This document shows, in pieces, positions 18,824 through 30,356 of a stretch of DNA of 64,000 nucleotides. Origin of the DNA: Symbiodinium natans (Eukaryota > Sar > Dinophyceae > Suessiales > Symbiodiniaceae); the NCBI GenBank assembly GCA_905221605.1, contig CAJNDS010000569.1, positions 1 to 64,000 on the forward strand. The letters run 5' to 3'. Positions within the stretch are counted from its first letter, which is position 1. Each line of letters starts with the position of its first letter. The notes under the pieces were generated by a model. That model was not told where the DNA came from. It searched no databases and saw only the letters and a program-made list of their open reading frames with translations. The position numbers and the translations under genes were made by a program.

Positions 18824-21800
18824 GTGGGCTATTGGCCTCACCAGGAGCCCGACCTGTGGCCAGGAGGTTCGGAAGCCGAACAAGGTTTTGTCACTGTGTA
18901 TAAAAAGAAGTGGAAGGCTAAGGGCCAGCTTTCTTGGTCCAAAGACGTTGAGAAGGCTAGCACCCGTGTGCCCTCCGCGAGCCTTTCAGGCACTCCCGAG
19001 TCTCAGGCTGTTTTGACCACACCATCCAAGCCGGGGACGGAGGACGATTTTGACCCTTTCCCCCTTTCTAGGGGGTTTTTACAAACAATATCTCACCTGA
19101 GTGGAGGGAGTTCGGTCCTTCCCCAATCAATCTCTACAACCGGTTTTCAGCCCTAGCGGAAGACGAAAATCCCAACGATGAATTCACCTCCCTCCTCCTC
19201 AAGGCCAAAGAACAGTCACTTGCTGCATTTGAGGAGGAATTGGTGGAACTGGTGGACAAAATGCCGATCCGCCAAGGGTCTCTTGAAGAATGGGCAGCCA
19301 ACCATGCATTGCATCAACTGGCCACTCACAGAAACGAACCTAGTGTTTGTTTGGAGGCAATTGCAGATGCAAAAAGGCAGCCCAAAGACGAACCAGCAAA
19401 ATTCGAAATCACAGTTGCCAATGTCACAAGATGGAGAGCTGAGATCAAAACGTGGCTCCTAGATAGGCGACCACAGGGGGTGTGTCTCCAGGAAACCCAC
19501 CTCACAGCCAAAGAACAGCATCTTGCCATCCATCAGTTGGACCAGGCCGGGTACGTTGCCTGGACCCTGCCGGCCCACCCAACTGAGGGGGGCAAAAACT
19601 CTGGAGGCGTCATGATTGCGGTTGAAAAAGATCGAAATTTCCGATTCCTGAGATCCTTTGGTGTTGAAGGTAAAGGGTATGTGGCTGTGGTAGGTAGAAC
19701 CGGGAAGAGGGACATTGTTTTTATTTCCATCTACCTTGAAACCAGTGTAGGCCTCACTGGAGGACACAACCCCACCATTGTCGGTGATCTTATTGCCTTC
19801 ATTAAAGGCCTCACCATTGAATGGTTTGTAGCGGGGGATTTCAACCTCCCACCACAAGACATACTCGAAACCTCGATTGAGTCCCTCCTGCGCGGGAAAG
19901 TGCTAGCTACTAACGAGCCCACCATCATGGGTGGCAATGAAATCGACTTTGCCATAGTTAGCCACACCGTCTCAAATGGGCTCGAAATCAAAACTGATTG
20001 GGACGTTCCCTTCAGGCCCCATTGCGCCATTCGGTACACACTCAATGTGGGGGTTTTCCGAGTCTGTACCCTACAAGCCAGGCCCTTCCGGAGACCTGTT
20101 GACGATGAACAGGCACCATTCCAAGGAAATTTCACCTTGGTTTATCCCAGCCTCCTCCTAGAGCCGAGGGCGGATGACGCCATTACAGCTGGGTTTGCCG
20201 GTTTTACTCAGCGTGTTGAGGCGAGCCTCTATCCCTCAGACATCAGAGGCAGGGGTTGCCAGGTTGAAACCCATATTGGACCACTAGCCCCGCCCAAACC
20301 CACAGGTTTCGTCTGGGCTGGTGGGAAGTCCAAATTCTGGGGTAGACTTACGGTCTGGCACCGGCAAGGCCTCCGCATTGGTCTGAGTCCCAAGCTTCAG
20401 CAGGTGGTCCAATCCCACCTCTCCCAACTCCTTCTCAATTGGGAGGAATGCGATGCATTCAGGTGCCAGACAGCGGTTAACCTCGTCCAAGAGCACTTTG
20501 GAAAAGAAGGGCCCAAAGCCAAAGAGGTCAGACAAATCATCGAAACACAACGAAAACTTCACCTGAGGAAAGCACATCAGGAACAAGCCAAAAAGTACGA
20601 GGCCTGGCTCCAAGGTGATGGGAAAAACCATCTGCGCCACCTTTACCGGGCACTCAAGACTGAGGAAAACACCACTACTCGCCCATTTGCGGACCTTGCG
20701 GTGGAGGTTAAGCCTCACGCCAGAAGGGCATGGTGGGCTGACATGTGGGCCCCAAGTGGGTTGAGCGGCACTCATGGCACCGACCCTGGCTTGGCCCTGC
20801 AGAACCAAGCGAGGAAACAAGCAGCCAACCTCTCGCCCATTTCGGTGGAGGAATGGAATTCCCTCCTAAAAAAGGTCCCAAACAAAGCCCCAGGCCCAGA
20901 TGGGTGGTGCTATGAAATGCTCCGAGCATTACCTCAGGAAGCCATTCTTGAATTGGCTAGCATGGTGCGCCAATGGGAAATCGAAGCCCAGTTCCCCCAG
21001 CACTGTGATATCACACAGTATGCCATGCTCCCCAAAAATGAAACATCCGAACGGCCTATTGGGTTAACCCATGTCCTCCACAGGATATTTTGCAAGGCGA
21101 GATGGCATCTTATCACAGAGTGGGAGAACAGTTACAACCCTACCTCTCCCTGGAATCAGGCGAAGGCAGGGAACAGCTCCCTTGACACGGCCCTCCGCCG
21201 CCTAATCAGGGCTGAAACAAACAAAAGAGAGAAGCGTCACACCATTACACTTCTCCTTGATCTAACATCCTTCTATGAGACTGTCCCACATTGGCAGCTC
21301 CTAGCCCAGGGTGTCCGACACTCCTTTCCCCCGCTTCTACTTGAAAGAGCGTTAAGCCTTTACTCAGGCAGCCGATACATAGAAGCGCAGGGGAGTCTGT
21401 CTCGCCCCATCCGAGCTACAAGAGGTCTCATAGCAGGTTGCCCTCTCGCCCCTGCTCTCTCCAGAGTTGTGCTCCACGATCCGATCTCGAAGATGCACTC
21501 TGCCTCCCCTGTACACCACATCGATTTGTGGGTGGACGATTGCTCAGCAGATTTTGTCGATTCTCATGCGCCGACAGTCGCTGCTCAAGCCATCAAGTGT
21601 TACAGGGAGCTTAAAGCTGACCTCGAGAATCATCTGCTCAAACAAGGCCTCTGCCAGAGAGCTGCAATCCTTGCTTGAAGAACATGAACCCCCCATCAAA
21701 ACCTTAGGCAAGGACCTTGGTCTGGATTATGCTGCGGGGCAGAGGAGGCGAATCACAGTGGCCAAAGGCAGGCACGCTAAAGGAGGGCAGCGAGCCAGAA

Positions 21801-23932
21801 AATTGACCAAGCTGCAAGTCAAAAGCACTAGCATCAGAGTGAGACTCTTCAACGGTTCCATCCGGTCCTCTGCCTTGTATGGGCATGAAGGGGTTGGGGT
21901 AGCGCCTAAACGGCGCAAATGGTTCAGAAGTTTGCTTGCTGCAGCCTTGGGCAGACCCACGCTTGCCAGCACTGACTCAGCCCTTGAGTTCCACTCGAAC
22001 AAAGTTGTAGATCCAGCCTACACCATCTTGTCGCAGCATTTCAAGGCGATACGGCGGCTTCTTCTCAGCTGGCCCGACAGGGACATTGGCAGATTGCACC
22101 AGAGCTGGAACAAACTCGGGCAATGGCTGAGCGAAGCTGAACATCCCTGGAAAAGGGCGGCTGGACCGCTTGGAGCCGCCTGGTGCTACCTTCAAGAGTT
22201 GGGGTGGGAGGCTATCAGCCTCAGTAAGTGGCGCGTTGAAGGCGACATTCTTGACATCCGTCAGGGACCTGACTTCCATAGACTTCTTTTCCAGCTAAAA
22301 CATCTAATTGACACCAGGCGACACCGCCGCATTGCTCAATCAGATGGTGGCAAAGGATTAGAGACAGGACCAGACTGGACAGCCCCCAGAAGGCTCCTCA
22401 AACAAGCCAACAAGCAAGAAAAGGCGGCGCTCCAAGCGTTGTGGCAAGGCGCCGTCAAGGCGTCTCCAACAGCCACGTGTTCCCTGCGCAACCTTCCTGC
22501 CACCAAGAAGCATGTACTCTGGGAATGCAAATGGTGGAAAAAGCATGGTGAACAACCGCCTAGATGGTGGGAAGATTACCCGGAGCATCAATCCACTGAT
22601 TGTCTGTGGAATTTTGGGCTCATGCCCAACCTTCCCAGGGAAATGCCCTCCGGAGATTCCATTCTGGAAGTCCAAGGAGTCCTACGCAATCCTGACCAAA
22701 TCCCTGAAGGCGCTTTCGCGGCCACTGACGCCAGTGGTGGCCCCACCACTGACCATCGGCTTCAAACCGTGGTGTGGGGGTTGATAGTCTATGAATGGTG
22801 TGGGGACACGCCCAAGCGAATTGGGTCCATTGCTGGTCTCCTTGATAATGAGCAGTCAGTGTACCGAGGGGAGGCCAAAGCCATCCAACAAGCGGCCCTT
22901 CTCCTTCCAGAAGGGACCGACGTCACCAGTGATTGCAAAGGGGCCGTTGCGCGTGCCAGGAGGGGCCCCGCGGGGGGAGGAGCACACCAAGACATTTTTG
23001 GTACTGCGCCCACCCATGAGCTTCGCCTTACATGGGTCCCATCCCATTTGGGATGTGAGGAATTTAAGACAAAAATTGGGGAAGGCCAAGAATGGCGGCG
23101 CAACATCAATGCTGAGGTTGATGCATTGGTGTCCAGACATGCCAAAGCCCTCTACAGCACTGAGCGTGCAGAAAGGCTGCAGAAACATGACAAACTGGCT
23201 ACCGATGTGGCCAGCTTTTTAGGACGCCGGCTCCTCTCCTTGCTTGAGGGAGGCAAGAAGGATGGCCCGCAAGTTGTTTTCCCTAAGGATCAACCCCAGG
23301 AAGAACCGGCCAACCCTCCCTCCAGTAGCCCCTCCTCAAACCAATCCACCTTCTCCAAAAACCGGTGGAAGAAACGCCGGAAAATTCCGAGGGGCAACCA
23401 AGCCACCACAGGCCTGGATTCCCCCACCGTGAATCCGGCGGATGGCATTCCAGGGGGTGACGCTACCACAGCACGACCTGAAGAAACAGGGAGCCTTAAC
23501 AAAAAACAAATTTTGACAGGCTTGGTGCAAGGCACCCTGGACGTTAAAGGTCACACCTTTGTCATCACCCGGAACACCGTTAACAATTTGCAAATCAAAT
23601 GTGAAAATTGCGGTTTGTGGATTCAACAAGTTGACACCAAAGACACATTCAACCGAAAGACCCATAACCACTGCAAGGGTCATCCGGACAGCGTTCCCTC
23701 CCCAACATGGACGTGGCACGCGTCCCACGTTATGGTGAATGAAGGGAACCGATGGGTGTGCACAAAATGCAGTAGCACTCAAAGTGTTGGGGGGTTAACC
23801 CATGGCCCCCTTGAAAGACCCTGCCAACACGCCCCGAATAAGAGGCCCCCAACGAATGCCCTTAAACTCAATAAAGCAGCCCAGGGTACGCCGTCGGTTG
23901 CCACCTTCTTTGGGGGCCCAAGAAATGGATAG
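18824..23932 (+). CDS. LINE ORF2: APE-type endonuclease, reverse transcriptase, RNase H, zinc finger (two frameshifts)
   Basis: Three overlapping frames make one protein. Frame 1 (18824-19156) passes to frame 2 at GGGGGTTTTT (19071-19080), a -1 shift. Frame 2 (to 21678) passes to frame 3 (to 23932) between about 21625 and 21675, a +1 shift. Frame 2 carries an endonuclease (QETH near 19488, AGDFN near 19836, NEIDFAIVS near 19940, PHCAI near 20017) and an RT (LLLDLTSFYE near 21258, GLIAGCPLAPALS, WVDD near 21530). Frame 3 carries RNase H: Asp at 22727, a Glu in YRGEAKA, an Asp in TSDCKG, VPSHLG and NAEVDALV. The C-terminus adds a CENCGLWI zinc motif with a following HxxC and a CTKC pair. EN-RT-RNase H order is typical of APE-type LINEs. 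This copy is probably inactive unless the shifts are programmed. Confidence 0.85.
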
Positions 23933-24132
23933 TAATTTTCAGGTCTGAACAATGAGAAATCTGCATTTTGTTGTGTCTTGTGTTAAACTACCCTTCCGTA
24001 CCTTTGCACCTGCCTGATTTCCACTTGCCTGCCCTCACCTCCCGTATGGAATAAGATCCCCACACTGCAGCCGCTGGTCTCAAACACAGGTAGCAGCCGT
24101 AGGGCAGTTTAGCTACCTTAGAACCTGTAGAT

Positions 24133-25569
24133 ATGGGATGGGGCCAGGGCAAAGGAAAGGGGGCGCAGCCTCCTCAAGGCAAAGGCAAAGGTAAAGGGGG
24201 GGGGAGCCAACCTCCCGGAGCAGGCAAAGGGGGCCATCCTCCTGGAGGTAAAGGCGAGATCCCCTTCAAGCGGCCTTCCAAGAAGGACAGAGATCGCCTT
24301 AAGCAGCTGGGTTTGTGGCCACCTCCCAAGGGGCAAGGCAAGAACGCCCGAACAGGCCCACACCCGGCAGAGGAAAGGGGTCACGCCAGACCACCCACAC
24401 CTCCCCCCGTCAGACGGGGGGCTCCAGCAGAAAGAAGTCCCTCAACGAGCCGCAGCCGCACACCGCGCCAAGAGGAGACTGATGCAGAAGCACCAGCTGC
24501 GGAGTCCCCCTCGCAATCGTCGAACTCAACAGAGCTTCGACGAGCCTCACCCGACCAACCGCGGCACCAACCTGAGCCGAGCCCAACCCCACCTGCCGAG
24601 GGGGGAGAGGCAAACACTGACCCCATGCCAATCAAGCAGGAATCAACCGAGGAGTTTAGCTCCGAAGAGTCGTCTGGAGAGGCGGCACCTCTTCCACCTT
24701 GGCCTCTCTTGGCAGACAGCCTCCAGCTCACGGTTGACCGGGTTCGCCGTAGCAACAACCGTGACTTCTGGCTGTCTAACCTCGGCCCAACCTTGTGGTT
24801 GGATTGTTTCCCAACCTTCAAGGGTTCCAGCCTCCTGGGCATAGGGGGAACGCGAGCAGTGTACACCTCACCTACCTCAGAAGGCAAGGTGTGGAAGGTT
24901 GCTCTCAAAGCAGATCCCAGCCACCATGGGATTGAGCAAACCATTGGGCTACGGCTCCCAGGTTTATGTGCCACGCAAACCAGGATGGTGGGGACGGGGC
25001 AGCTCACCATCCGTGACTTTAAGACCCTGGAGATTGAGGTCTTGGAGGTTGAGCGTCTTACGCTGTTGCCTGACCAGCCCTCCAACCTCCAGGTCTTGCA
25101 CATGTTCATGGTCCTCACAGCCCTTGTGGGTGCTGGCATTTGGGTCAGGGACCTGAACAGAAAGAATTGGGGGGTGCGTCCCCCCAATCCACACGGGCCC
25201 GATCAAGGGCCCGCGGAGATCGTGGCCCTTGATTGTGGGGGTTGGGCATTCCAAGATGCCCCGCTTGGGTTTCCCCAACGCGTTCGCATTGCCTCATGGT
25301 GGGGGTGGATCGAAGCCACCACCCCCGAGGTAGCGGCGTGGGCCCGCGGCGTAGTCCGCACGGACCATTCGAGCCCACGGCGGCTCGCCATCGCCTTCAG
25401 GCAGCGCCTCCTTGCCACAGATGGGGGGAAGGAGGTTCTTGGGACTTTGGTCCGTCAAGGGGTCATCATCCCTAGTCCCTCGCTGAACCTGTGCCTCCCG
25501 ATGACGGTCAATGGAGTCAACAGTAGCGGGGACTGGTGCTTCGCCTCAATTGAAGACCTTGAGGCGTAA
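24133..25569 (+). CDS. Third ORF of the LINE region: protein-kinase-like protein with Gly/Lys-rich N-terminus
   Basis: An ATG at 24133 gives 478 aa, 200 bp after ORF2. Residues 1-40 are Gly/Lys/Pro-rich and probably bind nucleic acid. Residues 75-190 are Pro/Ser/Glu-rich and look disordered. From about 235 the protein resembles a kinase fold: a glycine loop LGIGGTRAVY (235-244), a beta-3-like GKVWKVALK (Lys255 or Lys259), a catalytic loop VRDLNRKN (Asp340 and Asn345, exactly the five-residue spacing of HRDLKPxN) and LDCGGW (Asp367) in the place of DFG. The His of HRD is Val and DFG is DCG, so activity is uncertain. Small-molecule kinase-like folds are an alternative. It shares orientation and spacing with the LINE, so it is either its ORF3 or a captured host gene. 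Confidence 0.5.
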   Translation: MGWGQGKGKGAQPPQGKGKGKGGGSQPPGAGKGGHPPGGKGEIPFKRPSKKDRDRLKQLGLWPPPKGQGKNARTGPHPAEERGHARPPTPPPVRRGAPAERSPSTSRSRTPRQEETDAEAPAAESPSQSSNSTELRRASPDQPRHQPEPSPTPPAEGGEANTDPMPIKQESTEEFSSEESSGEAAPLPPWPLLADSLQLTVDRVRRSNNRDFWLSNLGPTLWLDCFPTFKGSSLLGIGGTRAVYTSPTSEGKVWKVALKADPSHHGIEQTIGLRLPGLCATQTRMVGTGQLTIRDFKTLEIEVLEVERLTLLPDQPSNLQVLHMFMVLTALVGAGIWVRDLNRKNWGVRPPNPHGPDQGPAEIVALDCGGWAFQDAPLGFPQRVRIASWWGWIEATTPEVAAWARGVVRTDHSSPRRLAIAFRQRLLATDGGKEVLGTLVRQGVIIPSPSLNLCLPMTVNGVNSSGDWCFASIEDLEA

Positions 25570-25589
25570 GCCCGCCGGGAAGGGGGGTA

Positions 25590-26005
25590 CAACCCACCTG
25601 TGCACACCACATGCGGGGGCCCACGCAGCACCCACCGCTACACCTACCCACCCGAAAAGGGGGGAGCAGGGCACCTCTTGCAGGGCCTGTACCTGTACAG
25701 TCCTGTGTAGTCCAGCTTACCTCCAAAGAGAGGAGTAGGGTAGCGGCAGCTTTCTTTAGTCCACTCTGCATCTGCAGTGGTGTTCGCACAACTTCCCGGC
25801 AGGGATGCCCCAAGCCAACCCGGAATGGCCTCTGCCTGTTTTCACTCACCCACCTTGGGGAGTATGGGCCTACACGGCAACCACCACCACACTTACCCAC
25901 CCTTTAGGGGGGAACAAGCAGGGCACCTCTTGAAGGGCTCGTAGGGCAACGGCCCAAAGAGGTCTTGAGCAAACCCTCCAAAGTGAGGAGTAAGTGTGGT
26001 AGAAG
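25590..26005. repeat. Two diverged tandem units downstream of the kinase-like ORF
   Basis: Units at about 25608-25743 and 25867-26003 share, in order, GGGCC(C/T)AC, CACC(A)CCNC, TACCCACC, a GGGGGGA run, AGCAGGGCACCTCTTG and TCCAAAG(A/T)GAGGAGTA. Spacing is about 260 bp. They probably form the LINE 3' untranslated region. Confidence 0.6.
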
Positions 26006-27440
26006 TTTTAGGCTCCTCCACCAAAGGTGGAAAACCCAAGGACGGTTTAGGATTTGCCGCTTCGGCGGCCGCGCCTCGCGCTTCGAGAAGAAAGTTTTTG
26101 ACTTCCTTGTGAGTGCCTTTACAGTTGACAGGATGTCTTGCACATGTGTCATGAACCACGAGTTTGCATTGCATGAGTTGAGAGCTGTGCTTGAACCGTT
26201 TGGTTGGTGTTAGCAGAAGCAGGCATGGACATAGCATGTTTGGAGCTTGGCTTGAAAGTGTTTCTTGCTTTGAGCTTGACGTGAGATGGTTGGAGTGTGC
26301 ATGATGAGCAGAGAAGCACTCGAGATGCTTTAGGAGCATCCTTGAAGAAGTGCGTGTTGCTCTGAGTTTGCTCTTTAAACCTTGGCCGCCGACCCTCGCT
26401 TCGCTCGTGTCGTCGTACTGAGGTTCGAGCAGAGTGGCTGTGCACTTGTATGCTTGTTTTGCTGAAGCACTGAAGTCCTGAGAAGCATTAGGACGTTTGC
26501 ATGTGTTCCTCCTTTGTTTAACAAAGTTGAGATGGAATTCACGAAAGTGAAGCTGCGCTGACTCTGCGAGAGACTTGCCGAACACCTCTGGTGTTTTGGC
26601 TCAAGCGTGGAGTGAAAAAGAGCTCTGCGTTTTCACAAAGAATGAGTCAGTTTGGGGCATAGAATGGGCACGATGTCAGGGATTTGTAAGATCACTTGCG
26701 GAGAGCAACTTTTGCGTCGCCAGTTTCTAAAAGAAATTCAGGAAGCACCCCAATGTTATGGGCGAGATTCTGGATGATGTGGACCGTACATGTAAATAAT
26801 TTATGGATCATGCACATGACAAATTTTTCATTTTGTTTTCTGTCAGAATTGCTCGGAAAAGGGATAAGTTTACTTTCACGGAACGTGACAGAATTTCATG
26901 CCGTGAGAGCAACAGGTGTCCACTGTCCTCTAATAAAATTAAGAGTGTTTGTCAGTCACAAACTGAACACGGGGGATCATGAAAACTCCCCCGTTCGCTT
27001 TTGGTCAAGCGATGCCAGTTCAAACACTTTTTAAAAAGAGCCTCCAAAACACCGGTTTCAAACCTGGCAGTCAAAAGGTCCAGAAAGCTTTCTCGTAAAA
27101 AACCGAAGGTCCCTCTGGGTACCTTTTCCCTCAAAAGCACAAACCCAAACCTGTCTTAACCAAGTGCGGACACGTCTTTTCACTTGCAGCCAAAAGTCGC
27201 AAAGTGCGCCAAACTGATTTTAAAGTCTGCAGTGTGAATACTGGATTTTGCAATACCTTGGTTTAGAAACAAAATCGCCTTGAGCACAATTCTAAAAACA
27301 TCAATTGATGTTTTTTAACATTGTAAGAAACGCGGCATACAAGTATGTTTTTGCCCAACACGCTTGAGTGAGTGTGCAGTGTGTAGGAACTTGTTCTAAG
27401 CTGAGTTTAAGCTTACATGTAAATTCGTTGCTTGAAAACC
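26006..27440. other. Intergenic DNA, no gene recognised
   Basis: A minus-strand frame at 26585-25893 is open for 230 codons but shows no domain and overlaps the LINE 3' repeats; I do not call it. TTTTGGCTCAAG at 26594-26605 matches the last 12 bases of the dinoflagellate spliced leader. Base composition becomes AT-richer to the right. Confidence 0.4.
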
Positions 27441-27504
27441 AGTGTTTCCTGTTTTAACTTTTTTTCATTTTGGAAATTTTAAAAACAATCTGCTTTGACC
27501 AAGG

Positions 27505-27800
27505 GAACTTTGAAACCAGTGTTTTTCTGGTTTTAAATGTTTTTCATGTTTAAAATTACAAAAATAATTTGCTTAACAGGGCATCTCCAATTTTGCTCAA
27601 GTTTGGTGTTGCCTTGCATGTGTCAAGCCAAACAGCTGAAAAACACAGCCAAAGTTTTTTTTAGGTCATGTTTCTTTGCTGGTGTTTTGTTCAGCCTTTG
27701 CAGGTGCAAACAGGAAAAAATGCACGTCAAGTCAAGCAGCAGAAAAAAAAATGGGCTAAGTTTGAAGTCTTGGCTTTGACGCGACAGGGGAAACCGGTAG
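27505..27800. repeat. Dispersed repeat, copy 1 (about 290 bp)
   Basis: It starts at GAAACCAGTGTTTTTCTG and includes GGGCATCTCCAATTTTGCTC, CATGTGTCAAGCCAAACAGC and GGAAAAAATGCACGTCAAG. All recur in the same order at 28357-28655, about 850 bp downstream. A shorter third copy of the first segment lies at about 27435-27500. Confidence 0.8.
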
Positions 27801-27867
27801 ATGGGCTGCGACAACCGCAATTGCAGACCGCGACGGCGACGCGTGGGTGGTGGTGGCGGGCCGTGGA

Positions 27868-27945
27868 CATAAGTCATGACTCAATAATTTATGACTCATG
27901 ACTCATGACTATGACATGACTCATAACTCATCACTCATAACTTCC
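27868..27945. repeat. ATGACTC microsatellite, array 1
   Basis: Imperfect repeats of ATGACTC/ATAACTC follow directly after dispersed-repeat copy 1. A similar array follows copy 2, so the microsatellite is part of the duplicated unit. Confidence 0.85.
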
Positions 27946-28356
27946 ATGTCTTTGCACTTTCGTTTGATGGTTTAATGGTAGGTGCGCCGTCTCATCCCTC
28001 TGAATCTTATTGCTCTAGCTTACTGGGGCGCTGTTGCGTCGAAGAAGCAGTGGAGAAAAAAATGACTCATGACTTCCACAAAATACATTCTGTTTTGAAC
28101 GCCGCGTTTTTTCTAATGTTTTTTAAGATTTTCAATATGTTAAATTTTGATCCAAAGCAAGCCGGTTCAAAAAGTTAGTATGGATCATCTTGTTCATTTC
28201 GTTGACAATGTTTCTCAAACAAGGAAAAATTGAACAAAAATCAATTAACGTTTTTTTTTTTTTAATTTTGTTTTTTAGGCAAGTTTGTTCAGAGCAATTC
28301 TGTTTCTAAACAAGGCATTCCAAAATTATTATTCATATTGCAGACTTTGAAATGCT

Positions 28357-28655
28357 TCGAAACCAGTTTTTTTCTGTGTTTTAAACGTTTTTTCATGTTT
28401 GAAATTTTAAAAACAATTTGCTTTAAAAAACGTAGCAAAAGAGCATCTCCAATTTGCATCTCAAGTATGGTGTGGCCTGCATGTGTCAAGCCAGGACAGC
28501 TGAAAAACACAGACCAAGTTCTTTAAAGTCCTGTTCATTGCTGGTGGTTTTGTTTTAGCCTTTTCTGCAAACAGGAAAAAATGCACGTCAAGCCAAACAG
28601 CAGAAAAGAAAGATGGGCTGAGTTTAAAGTCTTGGCTGGATTCGACGCAAACAAA
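28357..28655. repeat. Dispersed repeat, copy 2 (about 300 bp)
   Basis: The diverged partner of 27505-27800, in direct orientation, with several small insertions and deletions. Its tail leads through GTGACTG units into the second ATGACTC array. Confidence 0.8.
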
Positions 28656-28739
28656 GCTGAAAGGAAACCAAGGCAGTTTTTCATTGTTCATGACCCGTGT
28701 TTGTGGCCGATGGGTTGCGGCGGCCGCAATAACTCACGT

Positions 28740-28835
28740 GACTGCCGTGACTGTGGCTGTGACTGTGACTGATTCATGGTTCCTGATTCATGATGATCTC
28801 ATGACTCATGACTCATGACTCATGACTCGTGGCTC
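28740..28835. repeat. GTGACTG / ATGACTC microsatellite, array 2
   Basis: TGACTGTGGCTGTGACTG units pass into perfect ATGACTC repeats near 28800-28828. Confidence 0.85.
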
Positions 28836-30356
28836 ATCATGATGGAAGGGTTTAGGGCACGCGAAAACACGAAAGGAGCAATGGACTGGCTTCGACGTCT
28901 GTTTGTCGGTTCAAACAGAGTACCTTTGAGCCTAAAAACCCGACCCTCAAACCTGAAAATAAACCCTGGACACTTAGCTCCGTCGTAGGTAATGGGGCCA
29001 TGTAATCCATGTGGCCCCCTGATTTGATGCCAAGCAGAGAGTGCTTCGCACCCCCATTTTGCCGTCAGGCAAAAAACCCAAGTTAAAATTACCAGTCCCT
29101 CTCAACTTCACAGAAACTTAACAACACACACCCTTGAACTTGGGAGATTCCTTTGCGCATTCTCTGCAAAAATGTGAAAAGACGTGTAGAAAACCTAGAG
29201 CTGCAACCTGAGCGAGAAGAAGGCATGAAACAGAAAAAAATCAGAGTGTCTTTCCGATGGGCGCATTGGCACATTGCTTCAAGAAAATGGCCAAAGAAGA
29301 GTTCTTCAACGTGCATGGTGCGTTGTTTGAAACATCGTGAAACAAGTGATCTTCCATTACCAAGTGCTGGCCGAATTCCATTTGGAGTTAGTTAAGAATT
29401 GATCTGAGCACTGGATGCACATTATTTTTTTGGATAATTTCTTTCTTAGAGGTCTGTTTTGCTTGAGGATTGGAACGTTCTTTGCTTGGTTGTTGTTTGC
29501 TTGTTTTGCGTTGATAACGGTTTGTTGCTTGTTTGGTATGTTTCACCGAACCAACCCACAAGACCGACCGACCAAGCTGCAAAGAGGCGCACTTTAAAAA
29601 GAATATGTCCAGACATAGTAAAGGCAGTGTTGCAACTCGCTGCGGAATGATTTGGTGCAGGGAAGATACACATCTGGAGACACATTTTTGTGTCTATATA
29701 TCTTTGCTTGCAGAAACACTCTGTTGGGCAATGTGTTGGTAGTTGTTCTGTGCTGTGTCTGATACGCGCAAAGTTTTTGCCTATGTGTTGTCAAATGTAA
29801 ATCACGTAAACACCCCAAAGTGATGCTCCGCCTCTTGCGCACGCCACATAAGTCCGTTGACGGAATGCTTACTTTCATGGAGAGAGAACACATGCTCGGA
29901 GTCCTGTGATCACAAGCGCTGCTAGGTTTGCAAGGCCTTGGATCTGAACGGTTCCTGGAAGCCAGTATTGTCCTGCACAAGGCTGACTTTCTTTGCACAA
30001 GACGGTAGACGCCTTGCTGCCAGCTGGGTTAGACAGGGAGTTTATGAGTTGGCTCCATCCGCTTTCTGGAAGGCTTGGCACAGGCGATCTCAATGCATCT
30101 CTGGTCCCTTCCGCTCAAAAGAAGCTGCGCACTGGTCAAGCTTTGGGGTGGCGGAAGTCTGTGCATCTTCCCAAGCGACGGATCGCAGCTTTGCCGCGTG
30201 CTAAGCCAAGAAAGAAAGCCTTAACGCTACTCCAAATTTCTGTAGGACAGAGCCATCTCCGTTGTTGTCGTCGCAATAAGATAAGACATCAACTTGTCTG
30301 CGTTTCTTTGCCAGCTTTTCTTTCAGGGACGTTGCTGAGGCTTGTGCTGCTTTGAC
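28836..30356. other. Intergenic DNA, no gene recognised
   Basis: Only short frames occur and none resembles a known family. I see nothing structured beyond short purine-rich runs. Confidence 0.4.

Noticed and set aside
24381-25187. 268-codon minus-strand frame opposite the kinase-like ORF
   Set aside because: Composition is that of an antisense shadow; the plus-strand frame has motifs and an ATG.
25893-26585. 230-codon minus-strand frame
   Set aside because: It overlaps the LINE 3' repeats, shows no motif, and its composition looks random.
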